Source: a virus | DNA: 25,778 nucleotides | Strand: one strand, 5' to 3' | Virus record (IMG/VR): IMGVR_UViG_3300024999_000356 | Span: 1 to 25,778 of that record | Shown here: positions 8,076 through 14,453 of the stretch, piece by piece | How the letters are laid out: every line of letters starts with the position of its first letter | Position numbering within the stretch: position 1 is the stretch's first letter | The notes under the pieces: generated by a model | The model's database searches: none | Seen by the model: the letters and a program-made list of their open reading frames with translations, nothing else | What the model was told of the DNA's origin: nothing | Translations under genes and position numbers: made by a program

Positions 8076-8213
8076 TTCATAGGCAGAGCAAGATTGTTAA
8101 GAAATGATTGTACGGTCGTTGTTTTGAGCAATTTACCTATACAACAAGCACAGTTTGTTTATTTGACAAATGAAGAGATTTCACTCTTAAAAAAAGGTAA
8201 AGTTATAGAGTAA
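8076..8213 (+). pseudogene. Open frame without a normal start directly after the GIY-YIG stop
   Basis: Immediately after the endonuclease stop, in the same frame, 45 codons stay open and end at 8211-8213 (ending VYLTNEEISLLKKGKVIE). The composition looks coding (balanced hydrophobic/charged, 'LPIQQAQFVYLTNEEI'), but there is no ATG or RBS; a TTG at 8094 is the only candidate. It may be the 3' part of a gene interrupted by the endonuclease insertion, or a small gene with a weak start. No N-terminal half was found upstream. Confidence 0.35.
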
Positions 8214-8242
8214 TTTCTATAAACAAATAAATAAAATTCCAC

Positions 8243-8271
8243 TTGACATAAATATATAAATAATATATCAT
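8243..8271 (+). promoter_or_regulatory. Sigma-A promoter of small RNA
   Basis: TTGACA (8243-8248), 17-bp spacer, TATCAT (8266-8271). Start of transcription is expected near 8278. No ORF follows before a strong terminator. Confidence 0.65.
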
Positions 8272-8277
8272 AACATT

Positions 8278-8358
8278 TGTAAGTGATTCACTCTCGCTTA
8301 CACACTCTCTTTCATCCTAAGAGGTAATCTTTTGTAATGAAAGATTACCTCTATTTTT
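8278..8358 (+). ncRNA. Predicted ~80-nt two-hairpin small RNA
   Basis: Downstream of a TTGACA-17-TATCAT promoter. Hairpin 1: GTAAGTGA (8279-8286) pairs with TCGCTTAC (8294-8301), one G-U pair, 7-nt loop. A pyrimidine-rich single-stranded linker (ACACTCTCTTTCATCCT) follows, which could pair with ribosome-binding sites. Hairpin 2 is an intrinsic terminator: AGAGGTAATCTTT (8320-8332) with AAAGATTACCTCT (8340-8352), then ATTTTTT. No start codon with an RBS lies inside. The rest of 8359-8534 is AT-rich without a gene. Confidence 0.6.
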
Positions 8359-8534
8359 TACCTTTTGATTATATATTTTCTATTAATATTAATTATGATT
8401 TGAATTATGTTTTATAAATTATATTTGATATGATAATTGTTTTTATAAAATATAATAACATTTAATAGAATAATAAAACTAATAATATATACAATCACAA
8501 ATTCAATTATCATTTAATACAAAAATAATATTGC

Positions 8535-8563
8535 TTGCACTCAACTCCAATTCGTGCTACAAT
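8535..8563 (+). promoter_or_regulatory. Sigma-A promoter for 8599-8901
   Basis: TTGCAC (8535-8540), 17 bp, TACAAT (8558-8563). It shows that coding cannot start at an in-frame codon near 8554, because that would lie inside the promoter; the ATG at 8599 is the start. Confidence 0.65.
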
Positions 8564-8598
8564 ATACCTATCGAAAGCAAAGGGAGAGTGTTAATATT

Positions 8599-8901
8599 AT
8601 GTTACATGCGGTTATTTCTGAAGTATTAAACGAAGTTTTAGGGGAAGATATTGGAAATGAAGTAGATTGTAATTTTTCAGATAATTGCAGATTGGATTTG
8701 ATGATTGACAAAATACCATATGAAGATTTTGTTCAAAAAACTAAGCATTTTATATCAGAAAGTGATATTGTTAGTCATAGAGAGTCTAAATTTGTTTTAG
8801 TGGTTGCTATGAATTTGACAGATGAGTTTATAAACAAAATCATGTCATATGTGAATCCAATGGTTATTAGAGAATTTGATGAAATGAAGAAAAGTAGATA
8901 A
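8599..8901 (+). CDS. Hypothetical protein, paralogue of 9278-9580
   Basis: 100 residues, RBS AAGGGAGAG. It aligns end to end with the 100-aa product at 9278: MLxxxIxxVLxEIL..., VDC-FS, 'YEDFVQKTKHFISESDI' against 'YKDFIRKTKYIVLEDDI', and 'LTDEFINKIMSYV' against 'LTEEFVNKIVAHV'. Acidic, soluble, no known domain. The two copies differ enough to suggest an old duplication. It has its own promoter and terminator. Function unknown; a small cytoplasmic partner-binding protein is possible. Confidence 0.65.
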   Translation: MLHAVISEVLNEVLGEDIGNEVDCNFSDNCRLDLMIDKIPYEDFVQKTKHFISESDIVSHRESKFVLVVAMNLTDEFINKIMSYVNPMVIREFDEMKKSR

Positions 8902-8907
8902 CTGGAT

Positions 8908-8930
8908 AGGGGATTGATTTCCCCTTTCTA
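8908..8930 (+). terminator. Intrinsic terminator
   Basis: AGGGGA (8908-8913), 6-nt loop, TCCCCT (8920-8925), then TTCTATT. It directly follows the 100-aa gene. Confidence 0.65.
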
Positions 8931-8941
8931 TTGATTACCTT

Positions 8942-8970
8942 TTGACAAGCATATGCTTGTCTACTATAAT
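8942..8970 (+). promoter_or_regulatory. Full-consensus promoter with embedded palindromic operator
   Basis: TTGACA (8942-8947), 17-bp spacer, TATAAT (8965-8970): perfect consensus. The spacer region contains GACAAGCATATGCTTGTC (8944-8961), a perfect 18-bp palindrome overlapping the -35 box. A dimeric repressor bound there would block RNA polymerase. The cognate regulator is not identified. Confidence 0.75.
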
Positions 8971-8990
8971 TATTGTGATAGAGGTGATTT

Positions 8991-9260
8991 ATGAAAAATG
9001 AACATTTTAAAGAATTTATGGATGAACTAAATATTAAATTCAAAAAACTAGAAACATTTGAACAAGTAAGAGATTTTGAGTTAGAATTAGAAAAACTTGG
9101 TTTCTGTTTTGAAGGAAAACGCAATGGGTTATGGGCAACTAATTTTTGCGAAGTCGTAAATCATAAAAGAATTCATTATTGTTGTGATGATGGTTGTTCA
9201 AATGGAGAACCTTTGATAAAAAACTTGTATAAGGTATTGAGAATAGCTCGTAATTTTTAA
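8991..9260 (+). CDS. Hypothetical 89-aa protein under an operator-controlled promoter
   Basis: 89 residues, RBS GAGGTG. The N-terminal half is amphipathic and helical (FKEFMDELNIKFKKLETFEQVRDFELELEKLGF). The C-terminal part has 'NGLWATNFCEVV' and a Cys cluster 'HYCCDDGC'. No family recognised. It is flanked by the two paralogous 100-aa genes and shares a transcript with the downstream one (17-bp gap, AAGGAGGG between). The consensus promoter with a palindromic operator implies strong, tightly repressed expression. Confidence 0.6.
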   Translation: MKNEHFKEFMDELNIKFKKLETFEQVRDFELELEKLGFCFEGKRNGLWATNFCEVVNHKRIHYCCDDGCSNGEPLIKNLYKVLRIARNF

Positions 9261-9277
9261 TATAAGGAGGGAAATTT

Positions 9278-9580
9278 ATGTTGAATGATATTATATTTAA
9301 AGTATTATACGAGATTTTAGATGGAAATATTGAGAGTGTTGATTGCTATTTTAGCGGAAGTCGTAGAGTGGGTTTAATGACGAAAACCAAAATATCTTAT
9401 AAAGATTTTATTAGAAAAACGAAATATATTGTATTAGAAGATGACATTGCAAATTATGATAGTGATGAGGAAGACCTTACATTTAGTATTGATTTAACGG
9501 AAGAGTTCGTAAACAAGATTGTTGCACATGTAAAATGTAGCTGTTTGAATGAATTTGAGAATATGAGCAAAAGAAGATAA
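9278..9580 (+). CDS. Hypothetical protein, paralogue of 8599-8901
   Basis: 100 residues, strong RBS AAGGAGGG 6 nt upstream. Same fold as the product of 8599-8901 by direct alignment (SYKDFIRKTKY, LTEEFVNKIV). Probably translated from the 8942 promoter together with the 89-aa gene and ended by the hairpin at 9583. No function can be assigned. Confidence 0.65.
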   Translation: MLNDIIFKVLYEILDGNIESVDCYFSGSRRVGLMTKTKISYKDFIRKTKYIVLEDDIANYDSDEEDLTFSIDLTEEFVNKIVAHVKCSCLNEFENMSKRR

Positions 9581-9582
9581 GA

Positions 9583-9612
9583 GGGAATAGTAAAAATTCC
9601 CTTCCTTCTTCT
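9583..9612 (+). terminator. Intrinsic terminator
   Basis: GGGAAT (9583-9588) and ATTCCC (9596-9601), followed by TTCCTTCTTCTC. It ends the 8991-9580 operon. Confidence 0.55.
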
Positions 9613-9639
9613 CATATAAATATAAAAATAAAATTTATG

Positions 9640-9668
9640 TTGACAATATTAATTGATAGTGATATGAT
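9640..9668 (+). promoter_or_regulatory. Sigma-A promoter of the interrupted small ORF
   Basis: TTGACA (9640-9645), 17 bp, TATGAT (9663-9668). It drives a 9-codon ORF stub at 9697 and may read through into the tracrRNA. Confidence 0.6.
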
Positions 9669-9696
9669 GAGAGAGTAGAAAGCGAGGTGAGAGAAA

Positions 9697-9726
9697 ATGG
9701 TTGTTAAATCAATAAATAAATTTTAA
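9697..9726 (+). pseudogene. 5' stub of a small ORF split by the CRISPR cassette
   Basis: With promoter and a GAGGTGAGAG ribosome site, the frame MVVKSINKF stops after 9 codons at 9726. Its last coding part is the 17-bp sequence TTAAATCAATAAATAAA, which recurs at 12093. Joining the stub to the second copy restores an uninterrupted 32-codon ORF ending in ATGA overlap with the HNH gene at 12181. The stub is therefore probably the truncated 5' part of that ORF. Confidence 0.5.
9704..9720 (+). repeat. Left 17-bp direct repeat bounding the CRISPR locus
   Basis: TTAAATCAATAAATAAA, identical to 12093-12109. The copies lie on either side of the tracrRNA-array-effector block. Confidence 0.6.
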
Positions 9727-9737
9727 AAAATAAAAAC

Positions 9738-9766
9738 TTGACAGGCATTTCCACTTATGGTAAACT
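9738..9766 (+). promoter_or_regulatory. Candidate tracrRNA promoter
   Basis: TTGACA (9738-9743), 17 bp, TAAACT (9761-9766) with an extended -10 TG at 9758-9759. Transcription would start near 9773 and run into the structured tracrRNA. Confidence 0.6.
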
Positions 9767-9772
9767 GATTAT

Positions 9773-10108
9773 AGGTTGAAGCAAGAAATAAAATATTGAT
9801 GTGAAAGTGTGTGAGGAAAATAATAATGAAAAACTACCGATTTAAACTATACATAAATTATTAAGTTCACAATCATTAATTAAATAAAAAGGCCATCTTA
9901 GAAAGGTATTCCTTTAGTTGTTTCTAACAACTTGGCCTAAAATCGAGAAGTGTTCATAATACCTTATTTATAAGATTGTGAATAACACTCGTAAGGTAAT
10001 GGGAGTAATGCGAATGTAAAGTATACATAAAATCACTGGTCTTTCGCACCCATTGAAACTCTGGCGCAAATTCCGTCCAGACCCTTATACGTATATTCAA
10101 GTTGTAAC
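9773..10108 (+). ncRNA. tracrRNA of the type V-F-like locus
   Basis: Dense nested structure and no ORF. (a) A three-way junction closed by GGCCA (9891-9895)/TGGCC (9933-9937) holds AAAGG/CCTTT and AGTTGTT/AACAACT hairpins. (b) CCTAAAATCGAGAAGTG (9936-9952) is followed by a long arm closing with CTCG (9988-9991); the order 'CCTAA..TCGAGAAGTG ... CTCG' closely resembles, from memory, the core of Cas12f1 (Cas14a) tracrRNA. (c) AATGGG (9998-10003)/CCCATT (10049-10054) and TGCGAA/TTCGCA enclose a further hairpin. (d) The 3' end, 10083-10108, is an anti-repeat: its complement matches 25 of 26 bases of the second CRISPR repeat. The exact 5' end is uncertain; the functional core probably begins near 9885. 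Confidence 0.8.
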
Positions 10109-10128
10109 AATTGAATATACGTATAAGG
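10083..10128 (+). other. Anti-repeat fused to first repeat: natural single-guide hairpin
   Basis: CCTTATACGTATATTCAA (10083-10100) and TTGAATATACGTATAAGG (10111-10128) form a perfect 18-bp stem with a 10-nt loop. The tracrRNA anti-repeat thus lies next to the first repeat, and one transcript would fold as a ready-made single guide whose 3' end carries spacer 1 (about 10137-10168). Confidence 0.8.
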
Positions 10129-10455
10129 TGTAAGCACTAGATATGTGGAAGGACATAATCATACCCATGTTACAACTTGTATATACGTATAAGGTGTAAG
10201 CATGCTTATCCTCCCCCTCTTCTGATATGAATTTGTTACAACTTGTATATACATATAATGTGTAAGCAAGTCCATAATATAATACATATTTAAATATCTA
10301 TGTTACAACTTGTGTATATGTGTAAGATGTAAGTATCAGGAGCAGAATAGGAATTATTTGACTGGTTATAATTTGTATATGGGTATAAAGATGTAAGTAT
10401 AAGATAATTGTAACATATTCATAAAATTTTGTAATCACTTGTATATATAATTAGC
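10104..10455 (+). CRISPR. Degenerating CRISPR array, six repeats, five spacers
   Basis: Repeats of ~33-34 nt start at about 10104, 10169, 10235, 10302, 10365 and 10431 (period 63-67, mostly 66). The best copy (10169-10201) begins GTTACAACTTGTATATACG and ends TAAGGTGTAAGC; an A follows in all of the first five copies. Spacers of ~30-34 nt (10137-10168, 10202-10234, 10268-10301, 10335-10364, 10399-10430) are unrelated to each other. Repeats decay steadily to the right (copy 6 keeps only its first half recognisable), as expected for the leader-distal end, so the leader and tracrRNA are on the left. No adaptation genes are present. The effector gene follows 44 bp later. Confidence 0.85.
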
Positions 10456-10498
10456 ATTCAATTATAAATTAAATTATTATATAAAGGACTGATTATTA

Positions 10499-11874
10499 AT
10501 GAATAAATGTGTAAAAATTGAAATAAAAAATTGTAATGAAGTTGTCAAAAAAGAAAATGATTATAAAAAAACTTTAGATTACAGGAAAATACTTGGAGAT
10601 TTAAGATATCAATCTTGGCTTGCTTGTAATAAAGCGATAACATATTATTATATGTTTGATGTTGAAAAAACAGAATTTAAGAAAATAAATGGTATTAGTA
10701 TTAATGAAAGAGAGAAATTTGGTAAATCTCATATGACATGGGGAGAAGATCATATGAAAGAAACAAATTATGGGAACTCATAATACTGGAAATGTGTCTC
10801 AAACTAATCAATTTGTTTCTAAAAGATTTAAGGATGATATAAAAAAGGGAGTATTTAAAGGTCAAGTATCTTTATCAAATTTTAAACAAAGTATTCCGAT
10901 ATTTTTGGCTAATAAAAATTATAAAATCAATATCAATCAAAAAGGTTTTGAAGTAAAATGCAGTTTATTCAATAATTTATATATGAAAGAAAACGATATA
11001 AAACAAGTTAATTTCACTATTGAAAGTTTAGGATCTAGTCAAAAATCTATTTTAAATAAAATCGTATCAGGTATTTTATAAGCAAGGAGCAATGCAAATC
11101 ACTGAAGATAAAAATAAAAGTGGCAAATGGTATTTAACAATTAGTTATGCTTTTGAACCTGTTGCACTAGAATTAGACAGCAATAAAATTCTTGGAATTG
11201 ATTTAGGATTAGTAAATACAGCAGTAATGCAAGTATTTGATATGAGTACCGAAAAGTGGGATAAATTATCTTGGAATGAAAGTGTAATTAATGGTAAAGA
11301 AATATCACAGTTTAGAAATAAATTAAATGCTAGAAAAAGGCAAATTCAAAAAGCTAGTAAAATAGTTGGTGATGGTAGGATAGGGCATGGTAGAAATACT
11401 AGAATGAAACCATTTAATGATATTGGAGATAAAGTAGCGAGATTTAAAGATACATATAATCATAAAGTTAGTAAGCATATTGTTGATTTTGCTGTAAAAC
11501 ATAATTGTGCTACAATTCAAATGGAAAATCTAAGTGGATTTTCCGAACAACAATCAGAGAAGTTTTTAAAGAATTGGGCATATCATGACTTGCAAACAAA
11601 GATTCAATATAAATGTGAAGAAAAAGGTATTAAATTTATTTTGATTGACCCAAAGTACACAAGCAAGCGATGTAGTCATTGTGGATGTATAAGTGATGAA
11701 AATAGAGATTGTAAGGGCAATCAGGCAAAGTTTAAATGTATTACTTGTGGACATGAAGAAAACGCAGATATTAATGCCGCTAAGAATATTAGTATCCCTA
11801 TGATTGATAGCATTATTGTGGAGCAGTTGAAGATGATGAGTAAGTTTAAGGATAAGAAGGTTAGTGATATTTAA
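10499..11874 (+). pseudogene. cas12f: Cas12f-like type V effector nuclease, interrupted by two frameshifts
   Basis: Three overlapping or adjacent frames (10499-10783, 10770-11081, 11092-11874) join into one ~457-aa protein if one G is removed from GGG at 10771-10773 and one T from TTTT at 11074-11077; the second repair gives the natural-looking 'SGIYKQGAMQI'. The size fits miniature Cas12f (400-550). RuvC-I 'ILGIDLGLVNTAVM' (Asp at 11197), RuvC-II 'IQMENLSGF' (Glu at 11524), a C-x2-C ... C-x2-C zinc ribbon (11671-11748) and RuvC-III 'ADINAAKN' (Asp at 11767) are all present. RBS AAAGGA 10 nt before ATG. The same domain plan occurs in TnpB, but the array and tracrRNA favour Cas12f (subtype V-F, formerly V-U3, reported from Bacilli). 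Whether the frameshifts are real decides if the protein is made. Confidence 0.8.
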
Positions 11875-11900
11875 TTTTATTAGAAAGGATGTGATGTTCT

Positions 11901-12071
11901 ATGAATTCTAAAACTGCTGTAAAAATTAGAAATAAAGGAATGTGGTTTCATAAACATGGGGAACATAAAGGATTAAAGGAAATATCAATTATATTTAACA
12001 AGAGGAGAAAGTTTATGTATGTGTTTGAACCGATAAATATGAGTTGTGAGAATTGGTCAAGTTTTAGATAA
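11901..12071 (+). CDS. 56-aa hypothetical protein inside the CRISPR cassette
   Basis: Basic small protein (MNSKTAVKIRNKGMWFHKHGEH...) with GAAAGGATGTGA as ribosome site, 26 bp after the effector stop and left of the right-hand direct repeat. It probably travels and is transcribed with the effector. Not recognised; aromatic and basic residues (MWFHKHGEHKG, FNKRRKF) would suit RNA or protein binding, which is only a guess. Confidence 0.5.
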   Translation: MNSKTAVKIRNKGMWFHKHGEHKGLKEISIIFNKRRKFMYVFEPINMSCENWSSFR

Positions 12072-12092
12072 TTAAGTAATTAGGTTGAAGTA

Positions 12093-12109
12093 TTAAATCA
12101 ATAAATAAA
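12093..12109 (+). repeat. Right 17-bp direct repeat bounding the CRISPR locus
   Basis: TTAAATCAATAAATAAA, identical to 9704-9720. The 2.39 kb between the copies contains tracrRNA, array, effector and the 56-aa ORF. Confidence 0.6.
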
Positions 12110-12184
12110 ATATATAGGGGAGAACTTGCAAGTTTACATAGTGTAGCTACGCTCCCTGATCAGGAGGAGAGAAAGAGAAAATGA
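12105..12184 (+). pseudogene. 3' part of the small ORF split by the CRISPR cassette
   Basis: Read in the frame set by the left stub, the codons from the right repeat stay open for 24 more residues (IYRGELASLHSVATLPDQEE...) and stop at 12182-12184, overlapping the ATG of the HNH gene (ATGA). No start of its own was found. Such overlap suggests translational coupling in the ancestral arrangement. Confidence 0.45.
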
Positions 12185-13200
12185 TTGTACTTTGTGAAAA
12201 TTGTAAAATACATTTTGAAAAGAAAGATTATTTAGTTGAAAAGAGTAAAATGCATTTTTGTTCTAAAAAATGTCAACATGAGTGGAGAACAGGAAAAACA
12301 GATTTAATTAAAAAGAAAGGAAAATATAAAACATGTCCAATATGTCAGACAGTTTTTTATTGTTTTCCGTCTGAAATTGGAAATAAAAAAACTTGTTCTA
12401 AAGAATGTTCTTATAAATTAGGACGATTGCTTGGTAAACACAGTGGGGAAAACTGCAATTTTTGGGCAGGTGGATATGATGAATATAGAGGAGCAAGTTG
12501 GTATAAACAAAGAAGTGAAGCTAGAAAACGAGATAATGATATATGTCAAATATGCGGAAAGACAAAAGAAGAAGAGGGAAGACATATGATAGTACATCAT
12601 ATAGTTCCTTTTAGATTCTTTGAAAATGATTATGTAAAAGCAAACGATTTGATTAATTTAATGTGTGTTTGTGCATCTTGTCATGGAAAGATGGAAAGTC
12701 ATTTATGGAGAAAAGTTCCTAAAGAATATCAATATTTATTAAATGGGATTATACCTCAAGAAAAATCTATAAGAGATAATCGTTATAAAGACCATGAAAT
12801 AGAATTTATGAAAAATAATTATATGAAGTTAGGAGCGACAGAATTAGCAAAAATTTTAAATCGTCCTTATTCTTCTATAGCGGATAAAGCAAGGGAGTTG
12901 AATTTAAAGTATGAATATTGGTCAGATGAAGATACTGAATTATTAAAATTGAATTACCCAATAAAAAACAAAAAAGAGATATTAGATTTGTTTCCTGATA
13001 AAAGCTATCTAGCCATTAAAAGCTATGCTAATGGGATGGGAATCTTAAAAGTAAAATTATGGACTGAAGAAGAGAAGGAGTTTATTAAAAGTAATTATCC
13101 TATATATGATATTAATTACATATGCTATAATTTAAGAAATAAAACTAAATCCCAAATAAAAGCATACATAGATAATCATAAAATTAAAAAGATAAGTTAA
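12181..13200 (+). CDS. HNH homing endonuclease with SANT/Myb-like repeats
   Basis: 339 residues. The N-terminus has two treble-clef-like zinc fingers (CENCKIHF...FCSKKCQ, 4-35; CPICQTVF...TCSKECS, 57-78). The HNH nuclease follows: 'ICQICGKTKEEEGRHMIVHHIVPF' and 'LINLMCVCASCHGKME' (about 120-170), with HH, N and H catalytic/metal residues. The C-terminal ~140 residues contain three SANT/Myb-like units (HEIEFMKNNY..GATELAKIL; WSDEDTELLKLNYPI; WTEEEKEFIKSNYPI), probably the target-recognition part. Ribosome site AGGAGGAGAG could pair with upstream CTCC (12152-12155/12163-12166), a hairpin that would limit translation. Free-standing, immediately right of the CRISPR locus. Confidence 0.8.
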   Translation: MIVLCENCKIHFEKKDYLVEKSKMHFCSKKCQHEWRTGKTDLIKKKGKYKTCPICQTVFYCFPSEIGNKKTCSKECSYKLGRLLGKHSGENCNFWAGGYDEYRGASWYKQRSEARKRDNDICQICGKTKEEEGRHMIVHHIVPFRFFENDYVKANDLINLMCVCASCHGKMESHLWRKVPKEYQYLLNGIIPQEKSIRDNRYKDHEIEFMKNNYMKLGATELAKILNRPYSSIADKARELNLKYEYWSDEDTELLKLNYPIKNKKEILDLFPDKSYLAIKSYANGMGILKVKLWTEEEKEFIKSNYPIYDINYICYNLRNKTKSQIKAYIDNHKIKKIS

Positions 13201-13310
13201 TACATTCAAAGTTAATTTTGTGACAAAAATATTCTCTAGAAATTATATGTACGATTCTATTACACACCCAACCACGATATAAATATTTAATTTAAAGGAG
13301 AGAATTAGAA

Positions 13311-14390
13311 ATGGACATGTATGGAGTAATTTATCTAATAAGAAACCTAATTAATAATAAATTATACATAGGGCAAACAATTGAAAAAGGTGGATTTGAT
13401 AGAAGATATAGAAATAATTTAGTAGGTTATACGCATAATGATCATTTAAAAAATTCTATTCAAAAATATGGAATTGAAAATTTTGAAATTGTTAAAGAAT
13501 TTGATGTTGCTTATTCTAAAGAAGAATTAGATAAATTAGAAGACATGTACATAAAAATATATGATACAAATAATCATAAATATGGGTACAACAAACAATT
13601 TGGTGGAGCTAACGGAAAACCATCCCAAGAAACTTGTGAGTTAATGAGCAAGTCTGCAAAAATTAGGTCAATTAAGTATGGTTCTAATTTTAAAGGGAGA
13701 AATTATACCGAAGAAACTAAAATGTTTTTAGCTAAAATACATACAGGAATAAAACAATCTGAACAAACTATTAATAAAAGGGTTATTAAAAATACTGGTA
13801 AGTTTAGAAATGAAGAACAAAAGCAAAGAATAAAAAATAGTGCACTGGATAGTTGGAAAAATGATACAAAAAGAAAAGATAATATTCAAAGAAAAATGAC
13901 AACTTATTGGAAAGGTAATTCATCTAGAAAAGAAAAATTAGCTGAGAGAACCGCCATACCAGTATATTGTGCGACTACAGGAGAAATATTTTCTAGTGGT
14001 GTAGAAGCAAGTAAAAAATATAGTATTAGTAATAGCGCTATTGGAAAATGTTGTAAAGGCGAAATAAGATATTGTGGAAATTTAGAAGATGGCAGAAAAT
14101 TAATATGGATATATTACAAAGATGTTAATAACATTAAAGACATAAATAATGTAAATTTTTATGATATACCTTATCATAAAAACCAATATGGGGAAAAAGT
14201 TATAAATCTCAATACAATGGAAATTTTTAACAGTATAAAAGATGCATCTAAAATATATAAAGGAGATATAGGGGCATGTTGTAGTGGAAGATGTAAATCA
14301 GCAGGTAAGCATCCCGTCACTAAAGAAAAACTAGTCTGGCAATACTACTCAGAATACATAAAATCAAACCCAATCCCAACCGCAATATAA
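13311..14390 (+). CDS. GIY-YIG homing endonuclease with NUMOD domains
   Basis: 359 residues, RBS AAAGGAGAG. 'GVIYLIRNLINNKLYIGQT' (5-23) is the GIY-YIG core; 'RYRNNL...LKNSIQKYGIENFEI' holds the next motif; the Glu-containing 'LDKLEDMYIKIYDT' completes it. A NUMOD3-like basic linker follows ('ETKMFLAKIHTGIKQSEQT', 'NEEQKQRIKNSALDSW', ~130-190). Two NUMOD1-type DNA-binding units come last (VYCATTGEIFSSGVEASKKY, VINLNTMEIFNSIKDASKIY), each ending in a KLIWIYY/KLVWQYY strand. Modular free-standing homing endonuclease; not detectably related to the 7386 enzyme outside the catalytic domain. Confidence 0.82.
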   Translation: MDMYGVIYLIRNLINNKLYIGQTIEKGGFDRRYRNNLVGYTHNDHLKNSIQKYGIENFEIVKEFDVAYSKEELDKLEDMYIKIYDTNNHKYGYNKQFGGANGKPSQETCELMSKSAKIRSIKYGSNFKGRNYTEETKMFLAKIHTGIKQSEQTINKRVIKNTGKFRNEEQKQRIKNSALDSWKNDTKRKDNIQRKMTTYWKGNSSRKEKLAERTAIPVYCATTGEIFSSGVEASKKYSISNSAIGKCCKGEIRYCGNLEDGRKLIWIYYKDVNNIKDINNVNFYDIPYHKNQYGEKVINLNTMEIFNSIKDASKIYKGDIGACCSGRCKSAGKHPVTKEKLVWQYYSEYIKSNPIPTAI

Positions 14391-14453
14391 CCAATTACAT
14401 AAATAATTATTATGCATATATATTAACTTATATTAATTTAAGGAGGTGATAAA

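Noticed and set aside
8554-8598. N-terminal extension of the 100-aa protein
   Set aside because: These codons coincide with a TTGCAC-17-TACAAT promoter; the ATG at 8599 has the ribosome site.
8867-9124. Minus-strand 85-codon frame
   Set aside because: It lies across a terminator and a consensus plus-strand promoter and operator and opposes the 89-aa gene.
10499-11874. TnpB of an IS605/IS607 transposon with omegaRNA
   Set aside because: The protein fold is shared, but five or six regularly spaced repeats with unique spacers, an upstream anti-repeat and no serine or Y1 transposase or transposon ends favour a CRISPR effector.
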